Shown: positions 34,316 through 46,332 of the stretch, in pieces
Layout of the letters: every line of letters begins with the position of its first letter
How positions within the stretch are numbered: the stretch's first letter is position 1
Assembly: GCF_020906515.1 (NCBI RefSeq)
Contig: NC_085851.1
Span: 682,001-746,000, forward strand
Origin: Vanrija pseudolonga
Lineage: Eukaryota; Basidiomycota; Tremellomycetes; Trichosporonales; Trichosporonaceae
Reading direction: 5' to 3'
DNA: 64,000 bases
Made by a program: the position numbers and the translations under genes
The notes under the pieces: model-generated
What the model was told of the DNA's origin: nothing
The model's input: only the letters and a program-made list of their open reading frames with translations
Databases searched by the model: none

Positions 34316-35836
34316 ATGGCCACCGCCTCACCCCCCGCCGGGTCCACCCCGCCGGCGACCCAGTGGCAGCCGTACTCCTACCATATCGACCACCGTCCAT
34401 TTGGACTTCGACACATCTTCGAAGCGATCGTCGAGCTTGTTCCTGAGGCATTTCGCGGCACGAACCACGAGGTCCATGAGTACGCCACCTCTCTCCTCTT
34501 CAAGCACGTCACGATCGCTATTGTGAAGGAGGACAAGGTCGATCGCGATGACGTGTTCGGTACCGTCACTTACAAGATGGTGATTCCCGAGGCCCAAACG
34601 TTCGCCCTCTACAACACGGCAACGGCCGCCAAGCTTCCGTTCCCGTCGTTCAAGGTCACGCACCTCGATGCCAATTTCGAAGCTCTTCGGCAGCCCCAGG
34701 TTCGCTGGCTTGCCTCTTCCTCTGGACACTGGATGGCGGGGAAGCGCCGCCAGGAGTTGTTCGACAAGGTCCACATCGTCGACTCACGGTTCTGTGTTCC
34801 CAGGAGTGTGCTTCACAGCCTCCCGAACCTACAAACATGGCGCAGTTACCTGTTCGAGCATCGAAGGGGCTTGTACCAGGTGGCGGATCTGCCCTACGTA
34901 CCTCGGAGTCCCACAGTCGTGTTCTTAGGACGCACGCGATTCGAACAGATCCAAACGGTACTCCTAAGCCATTGCCCCGAGAAGATCGTCGTACAACTTC
35001 ACCCCTTCCAAGTTCTCGGGAACTACCGATACCGAGACCGCTGCCGTACTGGCATTAAATCCGGGAAGCCTTCCTGTTTGGTTCTCATCGTGAACTGGCG
35101 TTTCCCCTCTGAAGACACCGACGGCACCCTCGACACCGATCACTCCGCCGACTCGACCAACGTCGACGCAGCCATCTACACAGATGACACCGTTGACACC
35201 GACGCTACCGGTCCCTACAGCGACGACAGGGACGACACCGATGACGCAGGTTGCACGGTCAACATCGACAACGCCATCGACAGTGGCACGTCCAACTTCG
35301 GGGACGCCGTCGACGTCCGCGACACCGACGGCACGGACGGCACGGACGGCACGGAAGACACCGGCAGCACCGATGACGCCGATGACACCGATGGCAGTTC
35401 CGTCGCCGATGAGAGTTGCTACACCGACGACATAGACTACCCCAAGTGGCTGGCAATTGCCTCCATGCTCTATGACATTGCTCGCTATCTGCCAGAGTAC
35501 GCAAAGGAATACGGGCCGGAGAATCACCCACAGAGCAAGGTTCGGTTCGTCGTCGTGGATTTGGAATCCGGCCTCAACCAAATGCATGCCCTGAAACGAC
35601 CAACCGAGGAAACACTCAGCCTTGACGAACTCCTTCAGATAGACAATTGGAAGCATTCGCCGCTTCTGCCATTCTGGAAGCTTGACGAGGGCCTCAAGGA
35701 CTTGAGCAGCCTTTGCGAGGCCTCCCCCTCGTTCCTCAGTCTGCAAGAGTACAAGGCAGGCCTCAGCCATAAGCAGGCTCTCATCGAATTTGACAGTCGT
35801 GACGACCTTGTCATTCGCTGTCCCGACCACGAGTAA
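34316..35836 (+). CDS. Lineage-specific protein of unknown function (tandem copy 2) with Asp/Thr-rich insertion
   Basis: 506 residues, single exon. The N-terminal 230 residues align with the preceding gene (LLFKHVTI, AKLPFPSFKV, KVHIVDSRFCVPRS, LPNLQTWR, EKIVVQLHP). A block of about 110 residues dominated by Asp, Thr and Gly (for example DTDGTDGTDGTEDTG) is inserted between this part and the C-terminal YPKWLAIASMLYDIARYLPEYAKEYG domain, and is absent from copy 1. The end (LSLDELLQIDNW ... FLSLQEYKAGLS) is again shared. No signal peptide or membrane segment. The function is unknown. It converges on the MFS gene at 35914, with 77 bp between the stop codons. Confidence 0.75.
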   Translation: MATASPPAGSTPPATQWQPYSYHIDHRPFGLRHIFEAIVELVPEAFRGTNHEVHEYATSLLFKHVTIAIVKEDKVDRDDVFGTVTYKMVIPEAQTFALYNTATAAKLPFPSFKVTHLDANFEALRQPQVRWLASSSGHWMAGKRRQELFDKVHIVDSRFCVPRSVLHSLPNLQTWRSYLFEHRRGLYQVADLPYVPRSPTVVFLGRTRFEQIQTVLLSHCPEKIVVQLHPFQVLGNYRYRDRCRTGIKSGKPSCLVLIVNWRFPSEDTDGTLDTDHSADSTNVDAAIYTDDTVDTDATGPYSDDRDDTDDAGCTVNIDNAIDSGTSNFGDAVDVRDTDGTDGTDGTEDTGSTDDADDTDGSSVADESCYTDDIDYPKWLAIASMLYDIARYLPEYAKEYGPENHPQSKVRFVVVDLESGLNQMHALKRPTEETLSLDELLQIDNWKHSPLLPFWKLDEGLKDLSSLCEASPSFLSLQEYKAGLSHKQALIEFDSRDDLVIRCPDHE

Positions 35837-35913
35837 GTCTCTGGCATACAAGCTTGTACGTTGTTTGTAGACCGTTCCGAGAATGAATGCAGATACGCCT
35901 CTCTACTACACCT

Positions 35914-37630
35914 CTACAGCTGGAACCTAAACCCAGCCTCTATCTGTACACGAGTCGGACCGTTCGGTCCCAGGTCCTCCCCTCGGTCGAGCTTGCGATT
36001 CTGTTTGACGAGGTACTGGCGCTTGGCGAGCACCACGATGATGAGCAGTACCGACGCGACGAGATTGACGATGAACGCGACGGTGTATCGCGGCGGGTCG
36101 AAGTAGAGGTACGGTGTCCAGATGTTGGGCGAGTTGTCGATCGAGTTGATGAGCGCGATCGCGATGGCGCGCTTGACGGACGGGCCGACGATGCTCGACG
36201 ACATCCACGAGAGCATGACGATTGATGCCGAGTAGAACGACGACGGCATGATCATCATGGCGAGGTAGCGCGGCGCGAAGGATGTCGTGGTGAGCGCGAG
36301 AACCATGGCGACGATACACACGCAGAACGAGACCACGACGTGCATTGTGCGTTCTTGCACCTTGTCCGAATGCCACCCGACGATGGAGATGACGACTGCG
36401 CAGAGCAGGTACGGCGGCGACGTGAGCCACAGCGTTGTCGTGTCGCTGAAGCCTAGGCCCTTGACCACCATCGGGAAGAAGTTGACCACTCCCGAGGCGA
36501 TGTAGTTACATGTCAGGGCGGCGGCGACGAACCAGACCTTGACCTGGGCGCGTCAGCTCGCTCCCTGCAACTCCACTCACGTCCGTGACCGCGAGCTTGA
36601 ACGCGTCCCAGGATCCGATCTCGTCTCCCGCGTCCTTCGTGAACCTGTCCTGCTCGAGAACGTACTTGAGCCGGTCACGTTCTACAGGAGTGAGCCAACC
36701 GAACGACTCGGGGCGGTTCGGGATGATCAAGGCAAAGACAAAGGCCGCAGCGACGGTAAGAAGGCCTGAGTGTGAGTAGGTGGCTGGGGTTAAAACACCT
36801 ACCCTCGACGATGAAGAGCCAGCGCCAGCCTCGCAGCCCGCGGTAACCCTCGAGCTGCATACACGCGAGGGCGAAGAGGCCACCGAATGCGTTGCCGAAC
36901 TGCGAGCCGGTGTACAGGATGGCGGCGCGCAGCGCCATCTGCTTCTTGGTATAGAAGAGCGTGAGGAGAAACATTGCGCCTGGGGCGTCAGTCGGCCTGG
37001 GCCTCGGGTCGGGACTGCTCGCCCCGTCGACGTACCAGGGAAGAAGGCCGCTTCGGTCACTCCAAGCAGCAATCGGCACACGACCAGACCGCGGAAGCTC
37101 CGCACGGCGCCAGTACAAGCCGACACGGCGCCCCACAGGGCACACATGAGGCAGATGTAGATCCCGGGGCGGGACGTGCGCGCCGCGACGATGTTGGACG
37201 GGATCTGGAACGAGACTGGGGTCAGCGGGGTGATGTAGTGGACATACTATAGCTGATGAAGAGCACCGACACGGCCGTTGAGAAGTCCTTGGCGCTCATC
37301 CCGAGGTCGACGGTCATGCCACCGATGTTTGCCGTCGCGACGTCTGGTGGTGGGTTAGCTCATCCGCAGATCAAACCCACTGTTGCGGTCGATAAAGTTG
37401 AGGATGTACAGGATGATTAGGATCGGCAGGAGGAGCGTATCGACCTTGCGCGTCACGCTGCGGTCCATGCGCTGCAGAGCGTCCTCGTCCAGCCCCGCCA
37501 ACGACGGCGGGAGGCGGATGGCCAGGTGCCGATCGACCGGCGTGCCGGGCTTCACTGGCGTCGCAGCGAGCAGGGGCGTGCGCTCGCTCGCCGTGCCCGG
37601 GGTGCACGCCCCGGCGTCCCCCGTGGTCAT
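35914..37630 (-). CDS. MFS anion:cation symporter (DAL5/TNA1-like)
   Basis: Uptake carrier of organic anions such as allantoate, nicotinate or related compounds. Seven or so exons start at MTTGDAGACTP (37630). TM1 ends in LYILNFIDRNN with the first intron inside. This is followed by NIGGMTVDLGMS, a block of IPSNIVAARTSRPGIYI type, CRLLLGVTEAAFFPG, the central loop RLKYVLEQDRFTKDAGDE and the C-terminal half ending in NRKLDRGEDLGPNGPTRV. The number and order of helices fit the 12-TM ACS family. The substrate cannot be named from sequence. Confidence 0.9.
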
Positions 37631-40600
37631 GTTAGCTGGTTAGTGAGTGCGTTGGATGGAAAGTAAAGAGAGATGAAGGCTCCACAATTGATCAGCTGTA
37701 AGTTGCGGGACGCGGTCCGGTGCTCGACGGACAAGGCCGATGGACGGCTTTTCGTGATCGGGCGACACCCACCATCTCCACATTCGTTCGGGTTCGTTGG
37801 CACCGCCGTCGGCTGGGGCTGTCTGCTTCTTCGTGCATTTGCATGTGTGATTAGAGAAGGGACGTCAGAGATAAGGAGGATGAGTGACATGTCTTGCGAA
37901 GTGTTGGCCGGTGGCCTGTCATGCGCCATGTGGCCACACACAGAGTTGATGGCTAGCTGCCGCCGGCTCGGTGCCACCTGCTCGTTCAACGCACCCATGC
38001 CACTCCGAGTCCACGGCCCTGCTTGGAACCCTCCGCAGACCACCGAGGTCCTCACCGAGGCCACGTCCGAGGTCCTTTGAGCCCCCACCCGAACCGTTCC
38101 AACTCCCGGATGGATAACTCCGGGGCCTGCGTTACTCACCGCCGACAACCACCCGGAGCTGAGCTGGAGCAGGCGGGTCCGAGACTGTCGACGACGCATA
38201 CCGTCAACGCCATAGAGAGTGGACTCAGTACAGTCGCGACAGAAGCAGGTGATGGGGAGACAGAGCTGAGTGACCCGCACAATTCGACGGGGCGCAAACA
38301 CTCATCACCACCACCTCTGGGATATCCCACATCCGCCTTACACAACACAAACTGAGCACCGACCTCCGCCGGCTCCGCCGCAACCCTGCACATGCACCAC
38401 GCGACGCAGATGTGGCCAGGCACACGTCAGCTGCGGTGATCGCTCCCAGGCTGTTCGGAATGCATGGCTCGCGTGAGTAGCGCGTCGTCGCCCTCGCCAT
38501 GATGGCGACAGGTCGCGTCAACCGGGACAATTGTGAGTGGCTGCTCGGAACGAGCCGAAGACTGCCTGCCTAATCTGTTATCTGAAATGTGCGGTTTTGA
38601 AACCCGCGAGCGTAGATGGCCAACACTACACAGGGGTATTGGAGTTAGTTACCGGCGGCATGGCGTCGTCTCGCTTGCGGCATTTGAACTGTGCGTGTGT
38701 GTCTTCGGATGCTGTCGAGTTGTTTCAGTTACGTCGGGGAGGCTGTTGTGAGGCAGGCTGGTTGTCAAGTGAGGCAAAGCCACAGACAGTCATGATAGGC
38801 GTGGGCGGAGTTCATGCCTATTATGGCGTGGAACAAGCCAGTGCCCACCTCGCTACCTGCTTCTACCTACTTCCCACGCTCAGCCTCGCATCCATCTTGT
38901 CTCCTCCCATTAATCCATTGTCTCGCATTACTGGGGGGTCCTTGTTTGCGACTGCTAGAGCCTCGGCGCTGGCGATACTAACCTGTTCCGGCTGGGTGGG
39001 CTTGGTCCGTACCATACATAGATCGTGCCGCGGCGCGGTGGCTGGTGGCTGGCGACATGGCGTAGCGTAGCCGTCGGCCAGCGAGCGGCACAGACACTAT
39101 TACGCCGAGAAGCCGAGGCTGGCGAGGTGCAGCCGCCTTGCCGCAGCCAATGGATGGCGCGTGCATGGCGATCACTGTTTGATAATGCTCGAACGAGAGC
39201 GCCTAGCACCATGTTCCTGCGTCAATGTCGACACCAGTCGACAGTGGTCGCGACTCCGAATTCATGGACGCGACAACCCACTGCGACCCATTCCTTGTAG
39301 ATCGCTCGCTGTCTCGCGGGGCCCAGTGCCAACTCGACACGACGTCGGTGGCGTGAGCTGCTCGCACATAGTTATCCAATCTCGCTCGCCCCGCGTTCAC
39401 CCAAGCGAGCTTAGGACCCCTTTACGCCCAGCAGAGCAGGTCTTGGCTCGAGCCAGGTCCGAGCTTGCGGAGGACCAGCGCGGAGGAGACGACTGCGGCG
39501 TGCATGCCGTCGGACCGACTGGGAGACGACGGACGGGGCAAGGCTTGCTTGCTGCGATGGTTGACGCGACTGACTCGACTGTACTCGTCGTCCTTGGCCA
39601 AGACAACAACCAGGACATTTGCAGGGACTGACGACAACCACCAGGATCCGAACTATGACACGTTTGCGGCTTGCGCGCCGCTCCTCCTGCGCCTACCTTC
39701 TTCCCACCCAGCTTGCTGCTCGCCAAACTAGATCCTGGAACCCGAACGACAGCTTCACAAGCAGTGGACGCACTTTCCCAGCAGCGCAGTGTCGGCCACC
39801 CGACCCATGGCCGAGCCGACCTTCTGAAACGCTGACGTCTTTGGTTGTGACTGATTTGGCATAACGACAAAGCGGCGTTCCAAGGGAGGTGGAGGGACGG
39901 GTGGTGCGTCCAAACCCTCGATTCAGCCCGAGGCAGGGGAGCAGAGGCTGCCCAGATGCCACTATAGGTGACACCACGTGAGGCAGACCCTGCACCTCTC
40001 ATATCACCTCCTCTGTGCTCATGCATACAGAGGGGGCAGGAGCCCAGGAGCCCTAGCTAATCTTGATGGGCAGCAGGCACCTCACTGCATCACAACAGCG
40101 CTCCCTCACATCTTTCACGCTGCTCATCATCACCGCTTCTGCTGCTCCGCCCAACCCGAACCGCTTCCGAGAGCGCAGACTCCCCACGCCCATCTGCTTC
40201 TTGCAGCAGCTATGACGTGCAGAGTGCATACAACAACATGCCCAGGCGCAATGTCACCACCCGATCCTCGTGCAGCCGCTGCGCCAGGCCCGCCCGCACG
40301 ACGAAACAGCCGAAGCCAAACCCACCAGTCTGTCGAGCTCCCTTGAACCTGAATGCGCACCTGGGTTGCTGGCGCTGCTGCCGGTGTCGATGACGCTATC
40401 TCGTTTGCGACAGCCTTGCCCCTTGGGATATCACACCATTCTTAAAGCCAACGCAACAGCACGCCATTCTTATACATCATCACACCACTTGTTGATGAGG
40501 GCCGCCCCCGCCAAACGCCCCACTGTGATCCCTTCGCCTCCTCGTGCAACCCGTGCACACGCACTCACTGTACCACACGCCGCCGGCAGCCTGATCCCGA

Positions 40601-40847
40601 CGGCTTGCCGTTAACCCAGGGTTACCCAACACGCCGATTATCTGTGGACCGCCCCACCGGAGCCAAGCCCAGACCGCCACCACACCACCACGACAGCCGA
40701 CCACCATCGCGGCAGATCAAACGAGCGAGCCAAAAGGAGCGAGACTGCAAAAAGCCTGCCACTGCGCTAAAGCAGCAGCTTATATTAGACGCGTGCCGCA
40801 CTTCAATGCTGGCATCCTCCCCACCCACAACAACAACACCAGGCAAC
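37631..40847. other. Long intergenic region (3.2 kb)
   Basis: I see no supported gene. Open frames of up to about 210 codons (for example 39397-40026 minus, 39161-39631 plus) are rich in Cys, Trp, Arg and Ser and without domains, as expected for non-coding GC-rich DNA. There are no tRNA boxes or terminal repeats. TTATATTA at about 40780 lies near the following MFS start. Confidence 0.5.
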
Positions 40848-42628
40848 ATGGCGACCAACCACTTGGAAAAGGAGCAACCCAACGCCGATCCCAGCCACCT
40901 GGCCCCCCACCTCGAGCAGGAGAAGAAGCGCGACAGCCTGGGCTACGCGCACGACGACGATGCCACCGTCGTGGTGATCGACGACGGCAAGACGACCATC
41001 CCAAAGGGCACATATGACCCCGTGTACGAGGCCAAGGCTCGCGTGCTCAACGATGCGGTATGTGCCCGCCGCGCCCACCAACGTGTGCGCCCATTTCCCG
41101 CACTAACACGTCTCGCAGATTCAGGACATTGGAATGGGCTGGTACCAGTGGCAGCTGTTCATTGTGAGTTGCTGCCTTCCTGCAGCGGGGTGACAGGTTG
41201 CTGACGAGGCTAGGTTGTCGGCTTTGGCTGGGCTTCGGACAACATGTGGCCCATCACGACGTGAGTGGCACCTGAAAACGCTATCCCCCACAGGCGCTGA
41301 CAACAATCCACAGCTCGCTCATCCTCCCGGCCATCAAGAACGAGTACCCCGTGGCGCACCCCCAGTTCCTCACTCTCGCCCAAAACATCGGCCTTCTCGC
41401 GGGTGCCCTCTTCTGGGGCTTTGGCTGCGACATCTTTGGCCGTCGTCAGGCCTTCAACCTCACCCTTGGTGTTACCGCCGTCTGGGGCATGATCGCTGCC
41501 GGCTCGCCCAGCTTTGCTGCCGCCGCCGTCTTCGCCGCGTTCTGGTCGTTCGGTGTGGGCGGTAACCTTCCTGTCGACTCGGCCGTCTTCCTCGAGTTCC
41601 TCCCCGCCTCGCACCAGTACCTCCTGACTGTGCTCTCCCTCGACTGGGCCCTTGCCCAGGTCGTTGCCAACCTTATCGCCTGGCCTCTGCTCGGCTACAG
41701 GACCTGCGCTGAGCCCGAGGGCTGCACCCGCTCCAAGAACATGGGCTGGCGCTACTTTGTCATCTGCATGGGTGGCATCACGCTCCTCATGTTCGTTATC
41801 CGCTTCCTCTTCTTCACCATCTACGAGTCCCCCAAGTACCTCATGGGCAAGGGCAAGGACGAGGAGGCTGTTCAGATCGTTCACGAGGTTGCCCGTCGTA
41901 ACGGCAAGACGTCCAACCTCACGCTTGACGACCTCAAGGCCTGCGAACCCCCCAACTACGTTGCCCCTACCTCGGCTGCCGACACCCTCAAGCGTGAGCT
42001 GCAGAACGTCAACCTCGACCACGTCAAGGAGGTATTCAAGACTAAGAAGCTCGCCTTCTCCACGACGCTCATCATCCTTGTTTGGGCGCTCATCGGCCTC
42101 GGCTACCCTCTTTACAACGCCTTCCTCCCCTTGATCCTCAGCACCAAGTCGTTCAACGGCGAGAAGGTCTCAGTCACTCACACCTACCGCGACACGCTCA
42201 TCATCGCCGTCATGGGCGTTCCCGGTGCGCTCGTCGGTGCCGCCTTCTCCGAGGTGCCCGGCATCGGCCGCAAGGGTATCCTCTCTGCCTCGTGCATCCT
42301 CACTGGTGTCTTCCTCTACCTGAGCACCATTGCTACCAACTCGGGCGGCTTCCTCGGCTACAACTGCGCCTACAACTTCACCTCGAGCATCATGTACGCC
42401 GTGCTCTACGCCTACACACCCGAGCTCTTCTCGACTGCCAACCGCGGCACGGGTAACGCGCTCACGGCTTCGGCCAACCGTATCTTCGGTATCATGGCCC
42501 CTCTGGTCAACGCGTTCGCCCCCAAGAACACGCCCGCCCCAGTCTACGTCTCGGGCGCCCTCTTCATCGTCGGCGGCCTGCTCGTCATCCTCATGCCCTT
42601 CGAGTCGCGTGGCAAGGCTGCCCTCTAG
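40848..42628 (+). CDS. MFS transporter, sugar-porter/SV2-like
   Basis: Twelve-helix carrier of the major facilitator superfamily. Four exons; the first three are short (cytosolic N-terminus to NDA, IQDIGMGWYQWQLFI, VVGFGWASDNMWPITT). The motif FWGFGCDIFGRRQAFN is the MFS loop 2-3 signature, and PVDSAVFLEFLPASHQYLLT and YESPKYLMGKGKDEEA are typical of the SVOP/SV2-like fungal branch. The C-terminal half holds YTPELFSTANRGTGNAL. An in-frame ATG at 40806 would add 14 residues; 40848 is preferred because conserved acidic sequence follows. The substrate is unknown. Confidence 0.9.
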
Positions 42629-43372
42629 ACTCGAAAACAAACCCATCTTGTGCCAACTGTAACCATAGTCTTGAACCGCCGCGAGGCGCAGTTATAGTGT
42701 GCTGCCCAGTGCAGAGTTATGCGACCACACGAGCCCATCTGCTCGTCGCCAGCCACCCGTTACCATCCACTGCCTGCGGAGCACTGACCAGAGTCTTATC
42801 CGTCCCGGTGCACCCCGGAGATCAGCACACCGAAGCCAAATGTCGTGCTCGTGACACTCGGGACAGTGAGGGAACAGGGCGGAAGCAGGGGCCACGCAGG
42901 GTGGCTGGAGGGCAAAGGCCGTCCATCTCGTCCTTGCTTGGCGTTCGGCTCAGCCAGCCTGGTGCAGGCTGAGCCCCGCCCCCGGTCAACTGTGTGACGG
43001 GATTGGTAGCCCCACCGAGTGATGCCACGACCCGCCCGTCCACCGAGGTCGCGTCCACCGTTCATCTCGGTCACGGTGGACCGGTGCCGGTGGACGCGCA
43101 CTGATATCCCCAGTGCCCTCCACCAGCCGGAGTGCACAACGGGCTCGACGCTACTCTACGCCGGCTATCGCTTACTAACCTGCTTGCTGGCTTGCATGCA
43201 GCGGCAAACCGTCGCCCGCACGCTAGACGCGTTGTTGTGGAGCGAAGAGCGGATTCCACGCGGTTCGTTCGCTTCGGAGGTCGGCGACTACCTCACGTGA
43301 TGGGCTCGAGTCGGCCATATTAAGAGCGCAGTAGGCGAGTATGTGGTGCGGTTTTCTTCCCCATCCCTTACA
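42629..43372. other. Intergenic region between two MFS genes
   Basis: About 740 bp. No gene or RNA recognised. The short ORFs on both strands are chance-like. Confidence 0.5.
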
Positions 43373-44889
43373 ATGGCCAGCAGCACAGCGATAGAGGTCG
43401 CACCTGGCCGCTCGGCCGTCGAGGAGCGGGGGGCAGGGCACAAGGTCGACCTGCTCGCTCCCGAGTCTGACGCGCCAACGACGGCGGCGCTCGACGACGA
43501 GCTCAAGCTCCCGCCCACACAGTCGCTCGTTATCATCCTCCTCTCCAGCGTGCTCATGCAGATCTCGTCGTTCATCGTCGTGCCCTCTGCCAACGAGTAT
43601 GCGCAGCTGCTTGGCGGAACAGCGACCTTCGGTGGTCTCGTGCTCGGTATCCCGGTCGTCGCGTCCCTCCTCTCCGTCCTCCCAATGATGGCGCTTGATC
43701 AAGGTGCGTGCTGCGCTGCCCCACTTGTCCCCGCTGACACTGCATAGGCCGCTACACCCGCCCGCTGCACGTCGCGTGCGGGTGCACCGTCGTCGGCATG
43801 TCGCTGTACGGTCTGGCGTACTATGCCAACTGGCTGTACCTGATCCTTATCGGCCGCCTGATCTGCGGCATCGGCTGGACGTTCTTCATGTACTGCAAGC
43901 GGTACTGCTCTGACCCGCGCATCGTCGGCGTGCGCCGGCGCACCACGTTGGCCGGGTGGCAGGTGCTCGGGCAGGCGGTCGGCTTCTCGTTCGGCCCGTT
44001 CATGGGCGGCTTGATGTCCAAGATCAACCACAAGAGCAAGATCTTCAACGGGTTTACTGCGCCCGGATGGATCATCGCTGCCGTCTGGGCCGTGTTCTGG
44101 GTTGCGGTGTGCTTGTGTTTTGTCGACGTGCCCAAGGCTACCGACGCACCTATCCCGCTCCAGCCCGTCACGCCTGCCGCCGTCGACGTTGAGCACAGCG
44201 CCGACGCATCGGCGGCTCCGTCGGCCACGCCCTCGGCGACGGCTTCCGCCGCTGCTCTCGTCCCTCCCGCCCCACCAAAGCACCGCCTCACGCCCCAGCA
44301 GGCCGGGGTGACATTCACTATGTGCTGGTTCGCCATGTCGTGCTTCTTCATCCTCGGCGCGTGGGAGGCCAACATTCCAGTGTATACGGCGTCCGACGCG
44401 CCGTCCAACCCCTTCCACTTCTCCCCCTTCGCCTCGGGTAATCTCATCGCGCTCGGCGGTGCGTGTGCGCTGCCGTTCCTCCTCCTCAACCTGTACTACG
44501 CGCGCAGGATGCAGGACCGCCACACGCTCGTCCTCGGGACAAGTATCGGCCTGGCTGGGCTGGTCATCGCCATGGCCATCATCGCGACCAAGAAGGTCAA
44601 CTACGGGTCCTTCTTCATCGCGTGGTTCCTCGTCGCGCTCGGCTTTAACATGGCCACAACGGTGACGATTGCGCTGCTGTCCAAGCAGCTGCCTGGGGAG
44701 TGGAACGGACGTATCTCCCTCATCATCCAGGCGAGCATCTACGTCGGCCGTGTCGCCGGCGCTGTGTGGGGCGGTTCGGGTGTCAAGATCGGCATGCTGG
44801 GCTACGTCGGCGCCCAGATTGCCTTTGTCGGTGTCGGCGTCGTGCTTTCCCTCACACTGTGGAACAACATGAAGGCAAAGACGGGATAG
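43373..44889 (+). CDS. MFS transporter, MFSD8/SPX-MFS-like branch
   Basis: Carrier with one intron (after LPMMALDQ, about 43704-43748) and about 490 residues. The N-terminal cytosolic tail is followed by QSLVIILLSSVLMQISSF, then GRYTRPLHVACGC as the loop 2-3 motif and LIGRLICGIGWTFFMYCKRY. A central cytosolic loop is rich in Ala, Ser and Pro. The second half has KQLPGEWNGRISLIIQASIY, which resembles MFSD8/lysosomal MFS members. Location in vacuole or plasma membrane and the substrate are open. Confidence 0.85.
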
Positions 44890-46332
44890 GTTTGTGTGCA
44901 TATGCATTGGTTGTGGGACCACGAGCGGTGCGAGGTGTCGGCCACCCAGCCGACGGATGGAGCGACTCTCGCGACGGGGCGGAGAAGTTGCCGTCGCGCG
45001 ATATCCCCAGGTCATTGATCGCAACATCGCTGTTCTAAACTCGGCAGCTTTATTGCTCTCAACACGACAAGTCCTCAGGGATGTCGGCGCTGATAGGCCC
45101 ATATCGTGCCGCAGCGCGCCGACGCGACTGGCGCGACTGAGGCGACGCCCATCCGACTCGGTTGTGGCTGGCGTGATCGAGGCCTGACGAATCGAGATCA
45201 CCGAGTCGAGTGAGGAGAGCACGTTGTGCACGACTCGGATCCTGTACATGTGGAGGCTGTTAAGCGCCGGCGGCAATGTCAAGGGCGGACGGGGCAGATA
45301 TAAACGCGGTGACCGGCGGCGGACGAAGACCTCAAGACGCGACTTCAACGCCGAGTCGAGGCTGAGCTAAGCCGACAGCAGCGTGGACTTGGACAGGACA
45401 CAGAGGAGTCCAACACCACAGCTATCCACAGCTCGGTGGCCGGCGGCGGCACGCCCAGTTGGAGGTGTATCCAGCGGGATGGCTCCAAGCCAGCCAAGAC
45501 CGAGACCGACATCAGCCCCAGGGTCCGTCGGCACCGACGATGCGACATAACAGCGCGCCTCGACGGATTACTCCGCCTCGGCATTGCACTCCACGCCGCG
45601 TATGTGGCCTCACGCGGTGTGGAGGTGTGGGTGTGGAGGCCTACTACCGACTCTACAAATGCTCAGCGACACAACGCTTGGTGACCTGACGACTCGACAG
45701 CTCCACGACTCGATGGCGCAACGCCTCGGTGGCCGGTGGCTCGTCGATCTCGGGTCCGCGACGGAGATCCCCGCGTACACCGCGCGCCACTCCAGCCGGG
45801 CCAAAGCGACAGCTGCGCATGGCGACAGCGCTGACAAGCAGCCTGCTTGCTTGCTTACTTATCGTCTATATCAAGACAAAGCGGTATTCAAGACCGAGCC
45901 TGCGACGATCGCTTGGGTACTCGGTTGACTGGACTGGAATATCAGCGGTCGGACATTTCCAGCGGTGGGACGAGAATATAAAGACCGACAGATAGCAACA
46001 GAGCCTCTCATCACACCCAGCGCCCGTTGGCTGTCATGAGGCTGCGGTTTGCTCACTCGCTACCTTTGGGCGGGTGAGCAAACTGTAGTTTCGTGACGGC
46101 CAGCGTGGCGGCGCAGTTGGTTGGCAGGTCCGACGCTGGCGCTCGACTCCTCCGCCACAAATCACCGACCAAAGCTCGTGAGTGGCATTTTCTTGATTGC
46201 TGGCCTTCTTCACTCCACACGCCGTCCTGCTCGACCCCCAGCGACATCCTCGCACCCTCGCTCCGCTCAGCCACTCGCCACACGCTATGAGACAACCTGC
46301 ATTCACTGAGCAAACTGTAGTTTCGCGACACC
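44890..46332. other. Intergenic region with TATA-like elements and a 19-nt direct repeat
   Basis: About 1.4 kb between convergent genes. TATAAA-like elements lie at about 45299 and 45977, yet no gene follows them on the plus strand. TGAGCAAACTGTAGTTTCG occurs at 46075-46093 and again at 46307-46325, downstream of the permease stop codon at 46333. ORF 45584-45928 (114 codons) has no support. Confidence 0.5.
46075..46325. repeat. Two 19-nt direct repeats 232 bp apart
   Basis: TGAGCAAACTGTAGTTTCG is at 46075-46093 and 46307-46325, with one mismatch just beyond (TG/CG). Both lie in the 3' flank of the minus-strand permease gene. Confidence 0.8.

Noticed and set aside
39397-40026. 209-codon minus-strand ORF in the 3.2-kb gap
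   Set aside because: Ser/Arg/Trp/Cys-rich with no domain or plausible introns.
45295-45984. TATA-like elements at about 45299 and 45977 as promoters of a hidden gene
   Set aside because: Only short, feature-less ORFs follow on the plus strand; no RNA gene structure seen.
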